DNA from: Parapedobacter luteus
GTDB lineage: Bacteria; Bacteroidota; Bacteroidia; Sphingobacteriales; Sphingobacteriaceae
Length of the DNA: 64,000 nucleotides
Direction of reading: 5' to 3'
NCBI RefSeq assembly: GCF_900168055.1
Contig: NZ_FUYS01000005.1
Coordinates: forward strand, 124,001-188,000
Shown: positions 1 through 9,533 of the stretch, in pieces
Layout of the letters: the number at the start of each line of letters is the position of its first letter
Numbering within the stretch: position 1 is the first letter of the stretch
Translations under genes and position numbers: made by a program
Notes under the pieces: model-generated
The model's input: only the letters and a program-made list of their open reading frames with translations
Told to the model about the DNA's origin: nothing
The model's database searches: none

Positions 1-503
1 GTTTCGAGGTGAAGGTCATTGCCTGCGGCATTGATGCCCACATCCAGATCGCCGGCTATCGGCACCGTACTATCAATACCGATCCGGAAGTCCCCCGTGC
101 TTTCGCTGACCGACCCATCGGCGTCTATGACCCGTAGGGTCAGCGTATAGTTGCCGGGCTCGGTGTCTGCCGGAACGTCAATACGTGCGGCGAAAGTCGC
201 GTCTTTCTTGCCTGCGATACCTTCGCTAAACGGCCCGTTGAACACCCACCCGTCGCCTGAAACGGGCCGGATGTTAATTTCAGCTTCGCTTATCGTCGTC
301 GTAGCCGCCACGTGGGCTTCAACGGGAAACGATTGGCCGACAAAGGCCTCCGCATTGCCGTCAGCTCCGATGCGCAGCTTGGAAACACCGGCTTCCTGCC
401 GGCCACAGCCAGCCATGACCACAAGTAATAAGAGAACGAACGTGGGCCGGTTTAGGAAGCCATGCACCGAATCGCCGATGCGCTTTGTAGTTATCGATTT
501 CAT
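1..503 (-). CDS. Putative secreted lipoprotein, 3' end outside window (DUF4625-like)
   Basis: This open frame begins with ATG at 503 and runs without a stop off the left edge, so only about 167 N-terminal residues are visible. A basic start followed by a hydrophobic stretch ends in VVMAGC, a good lipoprotein cleavage site with Cys near residue 34. The rest looks like an extracellular beta-sandwich (for example TEPGNYTLTLRVIDADGS). The pattern recalls the DUF4625 lipoproteins of Bacteroidota, but I hold that assignment loosely. The gene is separated from the upstream PUL 1 operon by a terminator (588-613) and has its own TATCTTTG promoter (540-547), so it is probably a separate unit. Function unknown. 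Confidence 0.7.
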   Translation of the reverse strand, partial: MKSITTKRIGDSVHGFLNRPTFVLLLLVVMAGCGRQEAGVSKLRIGADGNAEAFVGQSFPVEAHVAATTTISEAEINIRPVSGDGWVFNGPFSEGIAGKKDATFAARIDVPADTEPGNYTLTLRVIDADGSVSESTGDFRIGIDSTVPIAGDLDVGINAAGNDLHLE

Positions 504-534
504 TGGATAAACATTGATAGTGGATAAACATTGA
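504..534. repeat. 14-base direct repeat in the 5' leader of the left-edge lipoprotein gene
   Basis: TGGATAAACATTGA occurs at 504-517 and again at 521-534. The first copy abuts the ATG at 503 of the minus-strand gene. Both copies lie between the predicted promoter and the start codon, so they would be transcribed. They could be an operator or a translation-control element, or a chance duplication. Confidence 0.6.
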
Positions 535-539
535 ATACC

Positions 540-568
540 CAAAGATACTATTATTTTCAAGATTGCAA
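540..568 (-). promoter_or_regulatory. Promoter of the left-edge lipoprotein gene
   Basis: Read on the minus strand, TTG (568-566) is followed after 18 bases by TATCTTTG (547-540), matching the Bacteroidota -33 / -7 (TAnnTTTG) promoter. The predicted transcript start is near 535, giving a leader of about 32 bases. Confidence 0.6.
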
Positions 569-587
569 CTAAATTGCATTGATTATC

Positions 588-613
588 AAAAAAAAGGGGC
601 GATTGCTCGCCCC
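588..613 (-). terminator. Rho-independent terminator ending the PUL 1 operon
   Basis: On the minus strand a perfect 7-bp stem (GGGGCGA / TCGCCCC, loop of 4; 596-613) is followed by eight T (595-588). It lies about 25 bases after the stop codon of the lipoprotein gene at 639-1478. Confidence 0.85.
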
Positions 614-638
614 GGAAATCATGTTTGCAGCCTTGCGT

Positions 639-1478
639 TTAGTCTTCCGCCCGGAATACCCAGAAATAAGCAGCGTCCCAGGGGTTGGCACCGGGAGGGG
701 CATAGCTCAGTATCAGCTGGTTGTCATTGACCACCAGGATATCGTATTCGTAGACGGGTATGTTGCCTTCATCCGGCGATTTACCGCACAATACGGTGAC
801 GCCGCGGGTTGTCAGCTTGCCTCTTGCCCAGACGTCGCCATTTTCCGCCAGGGTAATCTGCGTCATGTCAAACGAGAAGCCACCGGTCTCCGTTTGTCCA
901 TTGGCTTTGACTTTCGTAAGCCGGGCACCGCGCAGGGAAAACACCATCTCAGCTCCTTCGCCTTCGCCGGGCGCCTGCTCGTCGATTTGCGCAACAGACA
1001 GCATCCACCACTCGGGCTTGCTGCTACCCAGGTAGCCGCCATTGCCCCACACTGCGGGCTGGGAGTCGTCCCACACCCAGGTCCTCTCCGACCCGCCGGT
1101 GAGGTAGCCCCATTCAAGCGGCACGTCATACGTCAGCTCGTCGATCTGGACTGGCAGCGTCTTGGTGATCTCCGTCCCGTTTGCGTTGCGTCCGGTGAAA
1201 ATGATCTCCTGCTGGCCTGTGGCGACCATCAGGACGGTATCCGTCTTCCGTTGGGTGACGCCGGAGCCGTAGTCCCACGACGACAGTACCGGGCTCCGGT
1301 TGTCCAGGGCGACCCGATTGGAATTCTTGCCATCGACAACGATGGGGGTGGCGGTAACGTCCAGTTGCTCGGCGGTGATTGCACCGCCCATATCCATGCG
1401 ATCTTCGATGGGTTCGCAGGCCGAAAATAGCAGCGCTGCCAACATGGCCCACAAACTGTATTTGCTATATGTCTTCAT
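639..1478 (-). CDS. PUL 1 surface lipoprotein, unknown glycan-binding-type protein
   Basis: The 279-residue product starts with a short lipoprotein signal whose cleavage site (ALLFSAC) places the lipid Cys near residue 21. The mature part looks all-beta with many aromatic residues (WWMLSV, YFWVF), and no named domain was recognised with certainty. It follows susD directly (19-base gap) and is the last gene before the terminator. In Sus-type loci that position is commonly taken by SusE/F-like surface glycan-binding proteins (family knowledge). A role in capturing the PUL 1 substrate on the outer membrane is inferred from position only. Confidence 0.8.
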   Translation of the reverse strand: MKTYSKYSLWAMLAALLFSACEPIEDRMDMGGAITAEQLDVTATPIVVDGKNSNRVALDNRSPVLSSWDYGSGVTQRKTDTVLMVATGQQEIIFTGRNANGTEITKTLPVQIDELTYDVPLEWGYLTGGSERTWVWDDSQPAVWGNGGYLGSSKPEWWMLSVAQIDEQAPGEGEGAEMVFSLRGARLTKVKANGQTETGGFSFDMTQITLAENGDVWARGKLTTRGVTVLCGKSPDEGNIPVYEYDILVVNDNQLILSYAPPGANPWDAAYFWVFRAED

Positions 1479-1497
1479 TTGTCTTCTGATTTAGTGT

Positions 1498-3189
1498 TTA
1501 CCATCCCGGAAATTCATCGGCGGGCGTACCCCATCCGGCATTCTGCGTCAATACCCCACCCGAAAGGGCGATCTCGTTTTGTGGGATCGGCCAGAAACCG
1601 CCGGTGGCCTCGTAGCGCGCACGGTACCCACCGCCGAAGCCCCGCATCTGCGTGTCTATGCCTTTGTTTTTGATGGGTGTACCTTCCTGTGCGGCAAGCG
1701 CATCAGCGGCATCGTGCCAACGCATCAGGTCAAAGTAGCGAACGCCTTCGAAGGCCAGCTCCCAACGCCGTTCGCGCTTCAACGCCTCCAGCGAATAAGC
1801 CACAGGCCCCAGGTTGACGCGTGCGCGCACGCGGTTGAGTCCGGCTGCGTCTTCGGTGAGCTCCGAATGCATCAACAGCACATCGGCAAATCGGATCAAA
1901 ACCAAATCTTGCGTATGGGCCAGCTGCATGTCGGTTGGCGCGCCGTCGCTCAGGATTGCATATGAGGGCAGCAACGTGCCGTCCCGATATGCCGTGACCG
2001 GGATATACTTTTTCTGCCAAAACCCGGTTTCTTCCATCTGAGAATCTGCCCCGTAGATGTAATCTTCCAGATCATTTTCTACGTCGATTATGGAAGCCGT
2101 CCGCCGGATGTCCGTTGGTTCGGCTTGGCGCCACTGATTCCATAGCCGGGTATTGACCGGGCCCGCGCCCCACCCCTGCCCAAAGGGGAAGGTGTTGGCT
2201 TGGCCGTTGTTGGACCGCATGCCAAAATGCAGCACATATTGATTGGAATAACCAAGGGTGTAGTTATCGCCCCAGTCTACCAATGTACCGAACTTGACGG
2301 CAAACACCGTTTCTTGGTTTCCATCGCCTACCCAGGACAGTCCGTTTTCTTTCACGTAATCGTAATCTTCAGCGGTGTGTTCGTTGGTGTAGGGCCACAA
2401 GTTGCGGAAGTCAGCCACCAAGCCATGACCACTGTTAGCGATGCACTCATCCAGCCAGCTGATTACTTGAGCCTTGCTGATTTCGCCGCCACCGGCTACG
2501 GGTAGCGCGCTCTGCTGATAATAGCCCGTATAAAACAGAAACACCCGCGCAGCCAGTGCCTGGGCCGCCCACTTCGTCGCATGTCCGGCTGAGACAGCGG
2601 TGTAAGGCACCGTTGGCAACAGTGTGATGGCCTGCTGGAGATCATAACCGATCTGTGCGTAGGTCTCCGTGGCAGGCGACTTGGGTACGTTTTCGGCTTC
2701 GGGTGTCGTAATGAGCGGCACTTCACCGAACATCTGGGAGAGCTCAAAGTAAAATAGCGCCCGAAGGAAATGAGCCTCGCCCAACAGCTGGTCGCGCTGC
2801 GACTCGCTGGCCCAGCCGGTCACATTGTCCATCGTGGCAATGGCTGTATTGGCCCGGAAGACGCCCTGGTAGCGGGCCCGCCAGAAAGGCAGGAAGCGGT
2901 TGGGCTGTGTATTCATCAGGTGATCAAGGCCGTGCATGTCCCGATCGTTTTCCCCCCCACCGCCGAACCGGTCGTCGGAGGCAAGCTCGGCAGCATAGAA
3001 ATGGGTGTGTGCGGCATCGGAAATAGCCCGGCTGAATGTCGAATAGATGCCTGTGATCATTTGCTCGGCATCGGCCACATTCATCGGGAAGTTGCCCGTA
3101 TTCTTTTTGTCATAGCTCGTCGTATCCAGGAAGCTCTCGCAACTGGATAGGGTGATGACAGCTAATGTTATCGCGATAATCCGTTTCAT
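1498..3189 (-). CDS. SusD/RagB-family outer-membrane nutrient-binding lipoprotein (PUL 1)
   Basis: The 563-residue product has a lipoprotein signal (MKRIIAITLAVITLSSC, Cys 17) followed by the SusD N-terminal helical region (FLDTTSYDKKNTGNF, DAEQMITGIYSTF). The C-terminal SusD signature ERRWELAFEGVRYFDLMRWHDA and a closing IPQNEIALSGG motif are also present, and the length is typical. SusD lids the SusC channel and binds oligosaccharide at the cell surface. It sits 11 bases downstream of its susC partner, so the pair is co-transcribed. Confidence 0.95.
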   Translation of the reverse strand: MKRIIAITLAVITLSSCESFLDTTSYDKKNTGNFPMNVADAEQMITGIYSTFSRAISDAAHTHFYAAELASDDRFGGGGENDRDMHGLDHLMNTQPNRFLPFWRARYQGVFRANTAIATMDNVTGWASESQRDQLLGEAHFLRALFYFELSQMFGEVPLITTPEAENVPKSPATETYAQIGYDLQQAITLLPTVPYTAVSAGHATKWAAQALAARVFLFYTGYYQQSALPVAGGGEISKAQVISWLDECIANSGHGLVADFRNLWPYTNEHTAEDYDYVKENGLSWVGDGNQETVFAVKFGTLVDWGDNYTLGYSNQYVLHFGMRSNNGQANTFPFGQGWGAGPVNTRLWNQWRQAEPTDIRRTASIIDVENDLEDYIYGADSQMEETGFWQKKYIPVTAYRDGTLLPSYAILSDGAPTDMQLAHTQDLVLIRFADVLLMHSELTEDAAGLNRVRARVNLGPVAYSLEALKRERRWELAFEGVRYFDLMRWHDAADALAAQEGTPIKNKGIDTQMRGFGGGYRARYEATGGFWPIPQNEIALSGGVLTQNAGWGTPADEFPGW

Positions 3190-3200
3190 GTTCGTATGTG

Positions 3201-6200
3201 TTAGAAGTTGACATTCAATCCAATGATGATATTCCGTGGGCTCGGATAAAATCCGAGATCAATACCCGATACCCAGCCCTGTTCATCGCCGTAACCGATT
3301 TCAGGGTCCATGCCTGAATAACCGGTAAATGTGTACAGGTTTTGTGCCGACACGTAAATACGGGCCTGCCCCAGCGGCAGATTCGGAAACAACGACTTGA
3401 AGCTGTAGCCAAGCGTGACGTTTTGGATTTTCACGAAATCGGCATTTTCGATGTAAATGTCTGAAATGTACTGGTTGTTCGTATGGCTACCGTTGGTCAG
3501 CCGCGGATAGCGGTTGGAAGTGCCCTCACCGTGCCAGCGCTGGAACACCTCGGTGGTGTAGTTTTGCAGTGGCGCGTCGGCAAATGAGCGGTAGGACTTG
3601 GCTATCTGATGGCCGAACGCACCGAAAGCGGTGACGTTGAGATCGATGCCCTTGTAGCCGAGCGATAGGTTGAACCCTGCGGTAAAATCGGGATGCGGGT
3701 TACCGATTTGCACTTTGTCTGCATCGGTGATGGCGCCATCGCCATTGGTATCGACAAAGATGACGTCACCGGGCTGTGCGTTGGCCAATACACCATGGCC
3801 GCGCGAACGGTAGTCGGCGATTTGCTCCGCGTTCTGGAAGATGCCATCGGTCTTATAGCCATAGAAATAGCCGATGGGAAAGCCTACCTGTGCACGATAC
3901 ATCGGCAACGTGCCCTGGCTCAACACATTGGCCTGCCCTTCGATGAGCTGCTCATTATTGGCAATCCGCACCACGCGGTTGCGGTTGTATGATCCGTTGA
4001 GGCTTATGCCATAGCTAAAGTCGCCCCGCCTGTCATTCCAGTTGAGGCCGAGCTCAAATCCCCGGTTTTCGATATCACCGCCGTTGATAAATGGCGCATT
4101 CGTTCCGAAGATCGCCAAAACCGGTGCTTGGAGCAGCCAGTCGATTGTTGACTTGCGGTACCAATCAAAGACGATGCCCAGCCGATCTTGCGCCAGGCGT
4201 GCATCAAGCCCGATATTGACCTGCTCGGATGTTTCCCAGGAAACATACGGATTGGGCAGGACATCCGGGTAAGCTCCGTTGCGCAGCGTGTTTTTGTCGT
4301 TGCCGAAATAATAGCCGTTATGGCTGTCGATGGCGATGGTGGCCAGGTATTGGAACGGATCGATGCTGGCGTTCCCGTTTTGGCCCCAGCTTGCGCGCAG
4401 CTTTAAGAAATTGAGCCAATCGACCGATTCCATAAACGACTCATTGGAGACGTTCCAGCCCGCCGAAACTGATGGAAAATAACCCCAGCGGTGGTTCGGG
4501 CCAAAATTGGACGACCCGTCCGCCCGCAGGATGACACTGGCCATGTAGGTTTCGTTGTAATTGTAGTTGACCCGTCCGAAAAAGGAGGCAAAATTGTTTT
4601 CAATATCGTGGCCGCCGCCGATGGTCGGCATAAACCCCGGGAAGGCCATCCAATTGCCCACGTAGGCATGCTGCCAGCTGCCGGGGAACGTCGAATTGGA
4701 GGTGGTGACGCTCAAATTTTCACCTATCCCCCATTTTTCGATGGATTGGCCGATGACAGCGTCGACGTGGTGCCCAGCATCGAAGGTACGTTGATAGGCC
4801 AGCGTATTTTCCAATGTCCAGCTGTATCCCTGCGATTTATTTTGGGAAATATCATCAATGTCATTGATGGAGGTGGTAGACAAATGGAAGGCCGGTGTAT
4901 AGGACCGGTACGACGACGCGTTCATCCGGTAACCGAAGTTGCTGCGGAAACGCAAATCTTTGATGGGTTGTACTTCCAAAAAAGCGTTGGCCATAATCGA
5001 ATGGTTCTTGCTCATGTTCATGCCCCGCCGGTACACCATATCGGCGATGGGGTTGGCCGTGGCACCGTCAAATGCCCAGCCATCGGCCACTTTGCTCGCA
5101 TGGTCGTAATAACCGCCTTCGCTGTTGTAAACGGGCATCAGCGGGTTGCCTTTCAGCATGTTATTGATGTCGTTCCAGTAAATGTTGCCAATGCCGATGC
5201 CGGAATTGGTGCGGTACGTGTAGGTAAGGTTTTCGCCAAACTTGACGATATCGAAATCGTCGTTTTTCAGAATAACATGTGTGGAATTGAGCCGCACGGT
5301 GTGCCGATTGAACTCGGGAGCCACCGGTTTGCCAAAGATACCGTCTTGTGACGCAACGGAATAGCCCAAGGCAAACGTCGACCGGTCGGTGCCGCCGGTG
5401 AGGTTGAAGGCGTGGTTTTGCGTGAGCGCATTGTCTTGATGGATTTCCTTCAGCCAGTTGGTACCGTTCCAGGTACCATCCTGAATCTGCTGATACTGAT
5501 TGGGGATTAGACTCGCCCAATCATACGGAGCCAATCCTTCGTTAAAGCGGCGCTCATCCTGGATGGCCATGTATTCTTTGGCGTTGAGCAGCGAGGGTAA
5601 TTTATACGCGTTTTGCCAACCGACGAAGGCATCGTAGTTGAGCGTCATTTTGCCGGCTTTGCCTTGCTTGGTCGTAACAAGCACGACACCGTTGGCCGCC
5701 CGCGACCCATAGATCGCTGCCGAAGCGGCGTCTTTCAGGATATCGATAGACTCGATGTCTGACGGGTTGAGGCTGTTGATGTCGCCGCCAATCACGTTGT
5801 CAATGACGTAAAGGGGCTGCGAATTGCCGATGGTGCCAATACCGCGGATATTAACTTTAAATCCCTGCCCGGGCATACCAGATTGCTGCGTGATTTGTAC
5901 ACCCGGCGACTGGCTTTGCAGGGCATTGACCACATTGGTGGTACTGAGCTTCGCGATGTCCTCCCCTTTCACTTGCACCGAAGCACCAGTGGTCAAGCTC
6001 TTTTTCTGTGTACCATACCCGATCACCACCAGTTCCTCGAGCATATTGACCTCGGATTGCAACGTGACATTAAGCGTTTGCCGACCGCCGGCAACGATTT
6101 CCTGCGGCGCATAGCCTATCGACGAAAACACCAGTATAGCCTCGGCAGATGATACCGTGAGCTGATAACGGCCGTCGGTATCGGTCCTTGTGGACGTGCT

Positions 6201-6422
6201 CGTGCCGCGTTCGGCAACGGTGACGCCCGCCATGGGTATGCCGGATTCATCGGTGACCTGGCCACTGACCGTTTCTTGCCGGGCGTACGCTGGTACCGAT
6301 ATCAGGCCAGGGTCTCCGTGTGCAAAAGCGGCGCGCGGCGGCACCGAAACGTTTAAGGCTAAGCATCCTACAGTGAGATGCAGCAGCCTTCGCGTGTACT
6401 GTTTGTAAAAAATAGATCGCAT
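3201..6422 (-). CDS. SusC/RagA-family TonB-dependent transporter (PUL 1)
   Basis: The product has 1073 residues. I place the start at ATG 6422 (MRSIFYKQYTRRLL), which gives a normal signal peptide; upstream in-frame sequence is arginine-rich and unlike a signal. A carboxypeptidase-regulatory-like domain follows (GQVTDESGIPMAGVTV, about residues 55-130). Then come a TonB plug starting GYGTQKKSLTTGAS with the SusC signature NPSDIESIDILKDAASAAIYGSRA, and a 22-strand-type barrel ending in a C-terminal aromatic (NVNF). There is no STN domain, which fits control by a hybrid two-component system rather than sigma/anti-sigma signalling. It imports oligosaccharide together with the SusD encoded next. 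Confidence 0.95.
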   Translation of the reverse strand: MRSIFYKQYTRRLLHLTVGCLALNVSVPPRAAFAHGDPGLISVPAYARQETVSGQVTDESGIPMAGVTVAERGTSTSTRTDTDGRYQLTVSSAEAILVFSSIGYAPQEIVAGGRQTLNVTLQSEVNMLEELVVIGYGTQKKSLTTGASVQVKGEDIAKLSTTNVVNALQSQSPGVQITQQSGMPGQGFKVNIRGIGTIGNSQPLYVIDNVIGGDINSLNPSDIESIDILKDAASAAIYGSRAANGVVLVTTKQGKAGKMTLNYDAFVGWQNAYKLPSLLNAKEYMAIQDERRFNEGLAPYDWASLIPNQYQQIQDGTWNGTNWLKEIHQDNALTQNHAFNLTGGTDRSTFALGYSVASQDGIFGKPVAPEFNRHTVRLNSTHVILKNDDFDIVKFGENLTYTYRTNSGIGIGNIYWNDINNMLKGNPLMPVYNSEGGYYDHASKVADGWAFDGATANPIADMVYRRGMNMSKNHSIMANAFLEVQPIKDLRFRSNFGYRMNASSYRSYTPAFHLSTTSINDIDDISQNKSQGYSWTLENTLAYQRTFDAGHHVDAVIGQSIEKWGIGENLSVTTSNSTFPGSWQHAYVGNWMAFPGFMPTIGGGHDIENNFASFFGRVNYNYNETYMASVILRADGSSNFGPNHRWGYFPSVSAGWNVSNESFMESVDWLNFLKLRASWGQNGNASIDPFQYLATIAIDSHNGYYFGNDKNTLRNGAYPDVLPNPYVSWETSEQVNIGLDARLAQDRLGIVFDWYRKSTIDWLLQAPVLAIFGTNAPFINGGDIENRGFELGLNWNDRRGDFSYGISLNGSYNRNRVVRIANNEQLIEGQANVLSQGTLPMYRAQVGFPIGYFYGYKTDGIFQNAEQIADYRSRGHGVLANAQPGDVIFVDTNGDGAITDADKVQIGNPHPDFTAGFNLSLGYKGIDLNVTAFGAFGHQIAKSYRSFADAPLQNYTTEVFQRWHGEGTSNRYPRLTNGSHTNNQYISDIYIENADFVKIQNVTLGYSFKSLFPNLPLGQARIYVSAQNLYTFTGYSGMDPEIGYGDEQGWVSGIDLGFYPSPRNIIIGLNVNF

Positions 6423-6501
6423 GGTTTTTTGTTTATAATTGAAAGATTTAACACGGCGCCGGGCGGTGGCCCATGGCCACGCCCATTTCATTTTTGTTGG
6501 T

Positions 6502-9402
6502 TCATTTGTTCGTTTTATTGAGCATTATCCGTTCCTCCTTTCCGCTATAGGTAATCGTCTTGGTGATGCGCGAAGCCGTGTCAATGCCGTGCGGCTGATC
6601 CGGCTGTACATAGACAACATGGAATTTCCGGCGCGCCAACATTCCCGGGAAGGTGCCTTGGCGACTGCCGATGTGCAGCTCCTTGGTTCCTTCGTGATAG
6701 GCAAATGTAATCGTGCTGTATTTTCCCGTTTCGTAATTATAATTGGTTCCTTCGTCTTCATAAAGTGTGAATGTGGCGTCTGCGCCGCCGTATACCCACA
6801 GCGTGATTTCGTCAGCGGGTTTTTCATCGGTATACTGCACCGCTGGCCCCAGCGGCACGATGCTGCCTGCTTTGGCGAATACAGGCATGCGCTCATAAGG
6901 CGCCGATGCTTCCAGCGTTTGTCCGCCACGATGGTATGTGCCGCTGTAAAAATCATACCATCCCGTTCCTTCGGGCAGGTAAAGGGCGCGCGATGTGGCA
7001 CCGCGTTCGGTCACGGGACTCACCAATAGTGAGGGGCCGAATAGGAACTGGTCGTTGATGCCCAAAGCACGCGCATCGCGGGGGAAATCCATGGCCAATC
7101 CCCGGAGCATCGTGTAGTGATGCAGGTGGGTGCTTCCGGCAAGCGAGTAGATGTAAGGTAGCAGCCGGTAGCGCAGCTCGATGGAATAGCGCATGCTGTT
7201 GTATGCCGGATGGCCCTCCGGTGCGATATTGAACGGCTCGCGGTAAGGAAACTGCCCATGCGCGCGAAACAACGGAAGAAACGCACCATACTGGTACCAC
7301 CGTGCGTTGAGCTCACGCCATTCTTCCAGATCGGCGGCATTGGGCTGATGGAACCGCTTTTCGACCAAAAAGCCACCGGCGTCCATCGTCCAGTATGGCG
7401 CACCCGACATGGAAAAATTGACCCCTGCGGCGATTTGATCTTTCATGTCATGCCACCGTGAAGAGATATCGCCGCTCCAAGCGGCGGCGGCGTAGCGCTG
7501 CTGGCCAGCGAAAAACGATCGCGTGAGAATAAAGACCCGGTTGTTGGGGTCGGTATGGCGCTGCCCCTCGTAGATACCCTTGGCATTAAGGAGGGGAAAC
7601 GCATTGTAATACCGCGCCGATGAGCCAATGGCGGGCTGCATGACCGACTTCCGTTCCTCGATGTTGATGTTGGAGTGGATATCGGGCTCGCTGGCATCCA
7701 TCCACCAGGCGTCTACGCCTTTCTGGTAAAGCTTTTCATTCAACAGGTTCCAGAAACCCTGCCGCGCTCCGGCATTAAAGGGATCGTAAAACGTGGAGGT
7801 GTAGCCCTTGCCAATCCAGTCTCGCCGGCCGTCGTATATATTGCGCATATAGAGCCATCCATTGTCTCGAAAAAGCGGGTAGACGCTCGATTCTTCATTG
7901 ATCTTGGGCCATACGGAAATCATCAGCCGGTAATGCTGATCATGAAGCCGTTTGATCATCCCCTCAGGGTCGGGAAACCGCGTGGAATCAAAGGCGTGGC
8001 TTCCCCAGTCGTGCTCGGGCCAATAGGACCAGTCCTGCACCATATTGTCAATGGGTATCCGGCGACGGCGGAATTCGCGGGCAACGTCTTCCAGCTCCTG
8101 CTGCGTCTTATACCGCTCGCGGCTCTGCCAATAGCCAAAAGCCCAGCGCGGCATAATGGGCGCGCGGCCGGTAAGGTGGCGGTAGCCGCCGATGACCTCG
8201 TCCATATCTTCGCCGGCAATAAAATAGTAATCCACGCCGTCGCCCGCCTCGGAATCAAAGGAGAAGCGTGTCTGGTCGGAATTACTTAGGGGGCGCTGCC
8301 ATTGGACGCCGAAATAGGACTGTCCGCCATCGGGGAGCCATTCCATCCGGATGGCGTAGCGCTTGCCCGCCTCCATGGCTAAGGGAACCTCGAAAGACCC
8401 GGCGTTCCAAGATTCGCGCCAACGGTCTTCCTGCAACTGCCCGTCTATCCAGACCTTGAGGTACCCGGAATAATTGATATGCAGGCGGTGCAGCCCGCTG
8501 TAGGGCGACTCCAGCGCGCCTTCGTAGGTGACCTGGCTGCGGACCAGGTCTATGGAGTCCGGAAGCCGGGACTGATCATCGAGGTATAGGTAAGCGATTT
8601 CCGACTCGGGCCTCGATAGCCATACCGATTCGGGATGATCTTTGTCGCGGTAGGTGGCCGTGAGCCATCCGGGCTGCCCTTCTTTCGAATATAACCGGAA
8701 TGCTGATAGCGGCAGCAAGGGCCGGATATCGCCGGCTTTGGTGATCGAATAGTTGTGCCAGAGGAGCCCGTAGTTGTTGGTGGATAGCAGAAAGGGAACG
8801 CCAATCATCGTATTGTATTGCAACAGGGTCACCTGCCTGCCCCGGTAGTTCATGACGCCGTTTTGGTGCTGGCCCAAGCCATATAGCCCCTCGTTGTCTG
8901 AAATGGTGAAGTGCTGCCTGACCCGGTAAAAGGCATCGCCATCGTATGCATCGGCGGTAAAAGTACGGGCATCCCGCGGGTGTTCGGCAAGTAAGGGTTG
9001 CCCTTGTTTGTCAAGGAACGTGACTGCACCGGTGGCCTTAGCGACCTGCGCCGTCAATACCGGGGTTTTCAGCAGGACCTGATCGCCGGTCTCTTCCAAC
9101 TGCCACGGGCCGGCCGTGCGACGAAGCGAATCGACAACCATCAACGAATGGCTCGGCTGTACCGTATTGCCTAATGGACGGGCAACGACGTGGATAATCC
9201 GATCGGTAATGACATCCAGCGCCAGCTCGTGATCGACTGCCGTGGCCATACCCTGATAGGTAATGGTAACACCGCTTTCGCGCCGGCTGATGGCGGGTCC
9301 TTCACCTTGGCTGGCCAACGTTGGCACGATGGGGCCGAGAAGCAGGCATACGACAAACAAAGAATGGAAACCGATGGTAAATAAGCGTCTGAATGTTATC
9401 AT
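6502..9402 (-). CDS. GH31 alpha-xylosidase-type glycoside hydrolase with PA14 insert
   Basis: The product has 966 residues. I use ATG 9402 (MITFRRLFTIG), which gives a signal peptide and lies downstream of a TATCTTTG promoter; a longer frame to 9474 would start above that promoter. After an N-terminal galactose-mutarotase-like domain there is a PA14-like insert at about residues 280-375 (GLHRLHINYSGYLKVWIDG). The GH31 barrel follows, with nucleophile motif WWMDASEPD near residue 567 and acid/base motif WSGDISSRWHDM near 644. PA14-bearing GH31 enzymes of xyloglucan loci are alpha-xylosidases (family knowledge), so xylose release from a xylosylated oligosaccharide is likely. Other GH31 specificities such as alpha-glucosidase cannot be excluded. 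It lies 80 bases upstream of susC. Confidence 0.9.
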   Translation of the reverse strand: MITFRRLFTIGFHSLFVVCLLLGPIVPTLASQGEGPAISRRESGVTITYQGMATAVDHELALDVITDRIIHVVARPLGNTVQPSHSLMVVDSLRRTAGPWQLEETGDQVLLKTPVLTAQVAKATGAVTFLDKQGQPLLAEHPRDARTFTADAYDGDAFYRVRQHFTISDNEGLYGLGQHQNGVMNYRGRQVTLLQYNTMIGVPFLLSTNNYGLLWHNYSITKAGDIRPLLPLSAFRLYSKEGQPGWLTATYRDKDHPESVWLSRPESEIAYLYLDDQSRLPDSIDLVRSQVTYEGALESPYSGLHRLHINYSGYLKVWIDGQLQEDRWRESWNAGSFEVPLAMEAGKRYAIRMEWLPDGGQSYFGVQWQRPLSNSDQTRFSFDSEAGDGVDYYFIAGEDMDEVIGGYRHLTGRAPIMPRWAFGYWQSRERYKTQQELEDVAREFRRRRIPIDNMVQDWSYWPEHDWGSHAFDSTRFPDPEGMIKRLHDQHYRLMISVWPKINEESSVYPLFRDNGWLYMRNIYDGRRDWIGKGYTSTFYDPFNAGARQGFWNLLNEKLYQKGVDAWWMDASEPDIHSNINIEERKSVMQPAIGSSARYYNAFPLLNAKGIYEGQRHTDPNNRVFILTRSFFAGQQRYAAAAWSGDISSRWHDMKDQIAAGVNFSMSGAPYWTMDAGGFLVEKRFHQPNAADLEEWRELNARWYQYGAFLPLFRAHGQFPYREPFNIAPEGHPAYNSMRYSIELRYRLLPYIYSLAGSTHLHHYTMLRGLAMDFPRDARALGINDQFLFGPSLLVSPVTERGATSRALYLPEGTGWYDFYSGTYHRGGQTLEASAPYERMPVFAKAGSIVPLGPAVQYTDEKPADEITLWVYGGADATFTLYEDEGTNYNYETGKYSTITFAYHEGTKELHIGSRQGTFPGMLARRKFHVVYVQPDQPHGIDTASRITKTITYSGKEERIMLNKTNK

Positions 9403-9445
9403 AAAAGGCAATAATGGTAATGGATTACTGCATTGGTTATCGGGC

Positions 9446-9453
9446 CAAAGATA
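9446..9453 (-). promoter_or_regulatory. -7 promoter element of the GH31-susCD operon
   Basis: TATCTTTG on the minus strand matches TAnnTTTG. The predicted start near 9441 gives a leader of about 39 bases to ATG 9402 and supports that start. I see no good -33 match, as expected if an activator such as the adjacent AraC-type regulator is needed. Confidence 0.5.
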
Positions 9454-9533
9454 CACCTGCCCGTCATAGGGCATGGGGTTTTTATGTTAACAAATGGGGG
9501 TACTTTGGTTAACCGGCGGCCTACTGTATCGGG

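Noticed and set aside
579-1430. 283-codon plus-strand frame over the PUL 1 lipoprotein
   Set aside because: Antisense to a gene with a lipoprotein signal and proper terminator; it also reads through that terminator hairpin.
4491-5351. Long open frame on the plus strand within susC of PUL 1
   Set aside because: It is wholly antisense to a clear SusC gene and its translation shows no domain or signal; a by-product of codon bias.
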